A stretch of DNA of 64,000 nt. Source: Sipunculus nudus. Taxonomy: Eukaryota; Annelida; Sipuncula; Golfingiida; Sipunculidae. Positions 60,524 to 64,000 of the stretch are shown here, in pieces (position 1 is the first letter of the stretch; the number at the start of each line of letters is the position of its first letter). The DNA is taken from assembly GCA_026874595.1 (NCBI GenBank), contig CM049308.1:42146527-42210526 (forward strand), in the 5' to 3' direction. The notes below the pieces were generated by a model. That model had not been told where the DNA came from. It saw only the letters and a list, made by a program, of their open reading frames with translations, and searched no databases. A program made the translations under genes and the position numbers.

Positions 60524-61806
60524 CTAATGTCTAGCATGGTTAATTGATGGATGTCTCTGTGCACAACCTGGGTAAGAACACACATGAGCAAACTTACAAT
60601 CATTAAATCTACACCCCGCAGCAGTGTTATACTGCCTGCAGATTTCTTGGCCGTCAGGGGCTTCCGGCCCTCTGGACCACGACTTGTAATGTGGTAATCT
60701 AGGATGCGGGTAGGTTTTACCTGTTGACATTGGTTGTTTTTGCCTCAACCACGCAGCCTGTAAATGTCCAACATCGGTTCCCCATCGGAACCCGAGGTAT
60801 GCCTGCAGTCGCCTATATTCGCGGTCCCACATAAACACGGAGGTTTTTTTTCATGCGACTTAATCATCTGATATACTCGAGCGGAGTGTGACAAATAGTC
60901 CATTACACCCTCTAAGCCAATTACCGGGTCCTTTACCATAGAATTTAAAATGGCCAAATTAGCAAGTGACCACTGGGCAAGAGTCAGTTGTTCAATAGTG
61001 GGCTTCTTAGGTCCAGCGTTCAAGATCAATTGAGGGGACCCCTCCCCTGTGTTTGACGATAGAACAACAGATTCTCCACTTACATCCACAAAGTCAAGAA
61101 TATCGTTGAATTTACACCTACCCGATGTGAGGCTATCCAGATGGATTTGAGGGTTGTCCCATGAGGCTTGCGCCGTAAAATTAACTCCCTTCTGACGGTT
61201 ATTGCGATTTAACGGAGCCGAGCGAAGAAGGTCAGCGAGAAGCTCCGGATGGGCAGCATCTTGGCATACCGGATGTTGTCTCCGGAAGTGGTCTTCTTCT
61301 TTGCCGCCATTATGGTTGCCAAGCACACCTGAGCTCGCCATATTCTGTGTAGTATTTTGGTTTTCAGCGACGGCTTGCTGTTGCGCTAGCATTTCAAGAA
61401 CTTGTCGGACGTAGCCAGCGTCACCTGTGGGAGTTCCAGCGCTTACCGGCCTACTGTTGGTTTCGTCTTCGCAATGACCATTAACTGACAACATGGCCGA
61501 CGGCTCGCCTCCTGCGTGTGCTGAGGTGGGCTGACGAGACCGTTCTTCCAACTGTTTGCTCGTACCGTGTGACTCCTGAAGACCGTTTTTCGCCTGTAGT
61601 GCCGCACCTCCTTTTAGCACTAATTTACGTTGTCCATGGGGTATTTTCGTTTTCACAATGTCCTCTGCCTCAAGTAATTCAAAGGCTTCCATTGAAGTAA
61701 ACCCTTCATTTTTCAGCAGACTCACAGTCGTTGGGTCAAGTTTTAGTTCAACAGCCCATATTTCTATTGGGTCTTTTTCCAAGTCTGTATTTTCAGACGG
61801 TGCCAT
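60524..61806 (-). pseudogene. gag-like ORF of Ngaro-like element, frameshifted
   Basis: The start is the ATG at 61806 (MAPSENTDLEKDPIEIWA), rather than the upstream non-ATG extension. The N-terminus resembles a SAM-like helical domain (LKNEGFTSMEAFELLEAEDI, KIPHGQRKLVL). The middle is polar and Gln/Asn-rich. A helical block with LTLAQWSLANLAIL follows. At an A8 run (60845-60852 as T8 on the + strand) the frame changes: one frame ends at 60745, the other continues to 60524. The continuing frame includes CRQYNTAAGCRFNDCKFAH (a CCCH zinc finger) and CSYPGCAQRHPSINH, a cysteine/histidine pattern typical of gag-like proteins in DIRS/Ngaro elements. It would bind element RNA in particles. Confidence 0.82.
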
Positions 61807-61840
61807 GTTGGATAACAATAAAATGCACTAGAATGCACCA

Positions 61841-62060
61841 GAATAGGATAAAACATTAACCAAAGAAGCACGTCTGCTCGCTACGCTGCGTGTCACCAAG
61901 TGGTCTGGTGATCCTATTTAAGTAACCCTCCCCCGCACGTACCTGCCTGGTCATGTGACACTCCTGCCTGGTCATGTGACATTACACTGCTGCATAAACA
62001 CAGACACGTTGCCCCCTCCCCACCGTCATTAACAAAGGATCAATATCCTATCAATCCACA
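61841..62060 (-). repeat. A1 split direct repeat (element 5' end)
   Basis: 220 bp, matching A2. It differs at scattered bases (ctatttaagtaa versus ctattcaagtaa; ggatcaatat versus ggattaatat). It probably contains the promoter; the gag ATG is about 35 bp downstream. Host DNA begins after 'caatccaca'. Confidence 0.9.
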
Positions 62061-62499
62061 ATTAAAAATCTGTTTTGCTTGCCCTGAAGTTTTCATTTTG
62101 AATTGGCAACGATTTACTGAGATCCGTTACAATGAATAACAAGAACAAACAAAAATATTATTGTTAGGTTGATTTTTTATCAGAAATATGGTTTATCAGT
62201 CATATCTTGTTCAAACACCAGTAGCAACTAAGGCAACTATTCCTTATTAAAAAATTTAATACTTTACCCAAAACTGAATCACAAACTCAACAATAGTAAA
62301 CAAGAAAAAATATTTGCACATGTTTTCGTTTATACACTCAGTATCTTCGTTTAATGTTTGTGTGTAGCTTTCCCAGTCCCGAATTTGAGATACGGTATTT
62401 TCACGTGACCATTCTACACTTTTTTAGCTACAGGTGTATAATAAAACAAGTAAACGATAATGATAGCAAAAACACTTCTTTGGCTTTCATTTGGTATAT
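62061..62499. other. AT-rich DNA, nothing recognised
   Basis: No supported gene or repeat. Confidence 0.35.
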
Positions 62500-62770
62500 A
62501 ATTTACCATATTTCATTAAACCGTAGTGGATCTAAGGTTATTTTTCCTTCCCTACCCCCCTTCATTTTCATGCGAAAAGAGGGTACTGTGAAACGCAAGG
62601 CGCAGATGGGTTTCCGGCTCTAAAACTTATCTCGTAGGTACTCAATGAGGGCACCACCTCTGAAATCTTCCGTTTTGGTGTCCTCTATCCATATATAAAC
62701 TTTGGTGCTTTTATCCGGTCTGTAAGGATATGGCCAAAATCTGACGCTTAGCCACCTGACTAACCCTTGT
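62500..62770 (+). repeat. Dispersed repeat right of the Ngaro-like element (partner at 56840-57110)
   Basis: See the partner entry: same orientation, same word order, diverged. The pair brackets the retrotransposon at about 5.66 kb spacing. Confidence 0.6.
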
Positions 62771-64000
62771 ATATGTTATCTTTGTGCTGTGGGGATTGTG
62801 CATGATAGATTCAGCACACTTGTAGAAGATTCAGGTGCCGTTAACCTGGAAATATGATAGATAATCCTTACCAATAAGCCGACATTTACATTGCATTTCC
62901 CACTGTTGTCTTAAAATACATCATTTGCTTACATAGTGCACACTTTTTATAAAGTTTTACTTGCATGTTTTTTATGGATAAGAAATATTTACTACATTTA
63001 TTTAAAAAAGAAATTATCACCATGTACACAAATTGCAGATCGAACTGTGCCTTGCACACTAAAGCAGAAGAAACGATAGTTAGTAAGTTGGCATTGTATG
63101 TAGTTTACCAGAAAAAAAAACGCTCTTGTACTACCAAATCTAAAAGAAAATATGCAGGCATAGGGTATAAAAACGATGCTGGCAGTATAACAACATTTAA
63201 TGTAATAAACTGTTATATTCAGTAATAATAATATTAAGAAATAATATTCAGAAATAGTCTTTTCTGACTAATGTATGTTCACTTGATGAAGTGAGTGGGT
63301 ATGAAATACAAGTTTCCAAAGCATTCTGTAGAGGCATGGAGCTGACATAAAGAGAAAACTAACTTTTCAAAGGTTGCCAATATTTTGTTGACACGAACAC
63401 TTCATGCAAAATGAATCATACCTTGAATGACGGGAAAAAAAGTTTTATATAACAAAGAAGCATCACTGCAAAAAGTCGTAATATTTTATTAACACGTGAT
63501 GACTCTGTCATACGAGCATACAACCTTAAGTCCGCATCATCACTTCATCACAAAATTAACATTCTGCAGAAGGTATTTACGTGTATGTTGATTTTTTTCA
63601 TGCATTCATCACCATAGAACAAAGGTAACATACAGCAGCATGTTATACGCCTCTAAATGTGTGTTCATTCTGTCTTCATCCCAGCATATACCCTGAAAGC
63701 CATCACCTCATGGCGAAAAAAACACAGAATCTACACAGCGAACAGGTGAGAGCTTCTACATATGTACGTAATACGTATCCTGTCATGCATGCATGTAGTC
63801 TAAATAAATTATGAATAAAAGTATTTTCGTTGAAACAGACATGGTGTTCAAATACATGTATCCAGTAAATGTATAATAATCGTCACCACAACCATTTGAT
63901 TTTTCACAATCGACCTAGCACTAACAAAAGTTAACATGAAATTTAAGTTGAAAATTGTTAATTAAAATTTAATAGTTAATATGTAGATTTTTAAAAATCC
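62771..64000. other. AT-rich DNA, nothing recognised
   Basis: An 86-codon + frame at 62965-63225 is Lys-rich with AT-driven codons and no recognisable domain, so it is not called. No tandem or inverted repeat stands out. Confidence 0.35.

Larger units (their letters stand above)
57376..62060 (-). mobile_element. Ngaro/PAT-type (DIRS order) tyrosine-recombinase retrotransposon, ~4.7 kb, inactive
   Basis: On the minus strand the order is A1 repeat, gag-like ORF, RT/RNase H, tyrosine recombinase, B1, A2, short unique spacer, B2. This A1-ORFs-B1-A2-B2 arrangement of split direct repeats is the diagnostic plan of PAT and Ngaro elements within the DIRS order. These integrate by a tyrosine recombinase rather than a DDE integrase and leave no target duplication. 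No LTRs, protease or DDE integrase are seen. The element is structurally complete, but its reading frames carry at least four frameshifts and an internal stop, plus substituted catalytic residues, so it is presumably immobile. It may be mobilisable in trans because all four repeats are kept. Confidence 0.88.

Noticed and set aside
57376-62060. LTR retrotransposon or endogenous retrovirus
   Set aside because: No LTRs, protease, DDE integrase or envelope; a tyrosine recombinase and split direct repeats identify the DIRS order instead.
62965-63225. 86-codon Lys-rich ORF
   Set aside because: Explained by AT-rich composition; no domain or context.

Overview
The window looks like non-coding, repeat-dominated DNA from an animal nuclear genome. 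It is AT-rich and has no operons, ribosome-binding sites or dense ORFs. It holds tRNA-derived SINE, CR1/L2-type LINE, Tigger/pogo, hAT and tyrosine-recombinase retroelement remains, plus hairpin-ended repeats of a kind I associate with bivalve and other molluscan genomes (for example the end starting tATGCCCCCGCC). A marine mollusc, probably a bivalve, is my inference; no species can be named from this sequence alone. A run of 500 N at 20301-20800 is an assembly gap.

Layout. 1-850: remains of a Tigger/pogo transposon (one DNA-binding-domain fragment and one terminal repeat). 855-3200: degenerate tandem families of about 330 bp and 150 bp. 3800-6700: an unusual stretch with very little C on the + strand. 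6751-7575: dead LINE 3' end. 7720-8241: the best candidate host exon, ending in a strong splice donor. 8300-12020: 36-bp and 18-bp tandem arrays starting about 60 bp after that donor, split by a hAT MITE with a perfect 8-bp target duplication. 12160-20300: arrays of about 340-bp and 280-bp units belonging to hairpin-ended elements, with a second hairpin-ended element (nine cores of about 180 bp) nested inside. 20801-43660: a 23-kb array of a 52-bp satellite, carrying multi-kilobase near-identical blocks and one SINE insertion. 43.7-57.3 kb: AT-rich DNA with several inverted-repeat elements, microsatellites and an unrecognised coding-like stretch near 53.2-53.7 kb. 57376-62060: a nearly complete but inactivated Ngaro/PAT-type retrotransposon on the minus strand. 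62-64 kb: AT-rich DNA with a second copy of a repeat that also lies left of the retrotransposon.

The most instructive element is the Ngaro-like one. It reads, in minus orientation, A1 - gag - RT/RNase H - tyrosine recombinase - B1 - A2 - B2, the split-direct-repeat plan of PAT/Ngaro elements. The B1/A2 junction brings together two perfect 10-bp inverted arms that are separated at the two outer ends, which is what a recombinase site rebuilt in a circular intermediate should look like. The ORFs are broken by several frameshifts and stops and by loss of acidic catalytic residues in RT and RNase H, so this copy should be dead.

No host gene other than the one candidate exon can be supported, and no rRNA, intact tRNA or CRISPR was seen. 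Long ORFs in the tandem arrays are consequences of repeat length and are not annotated as genes.
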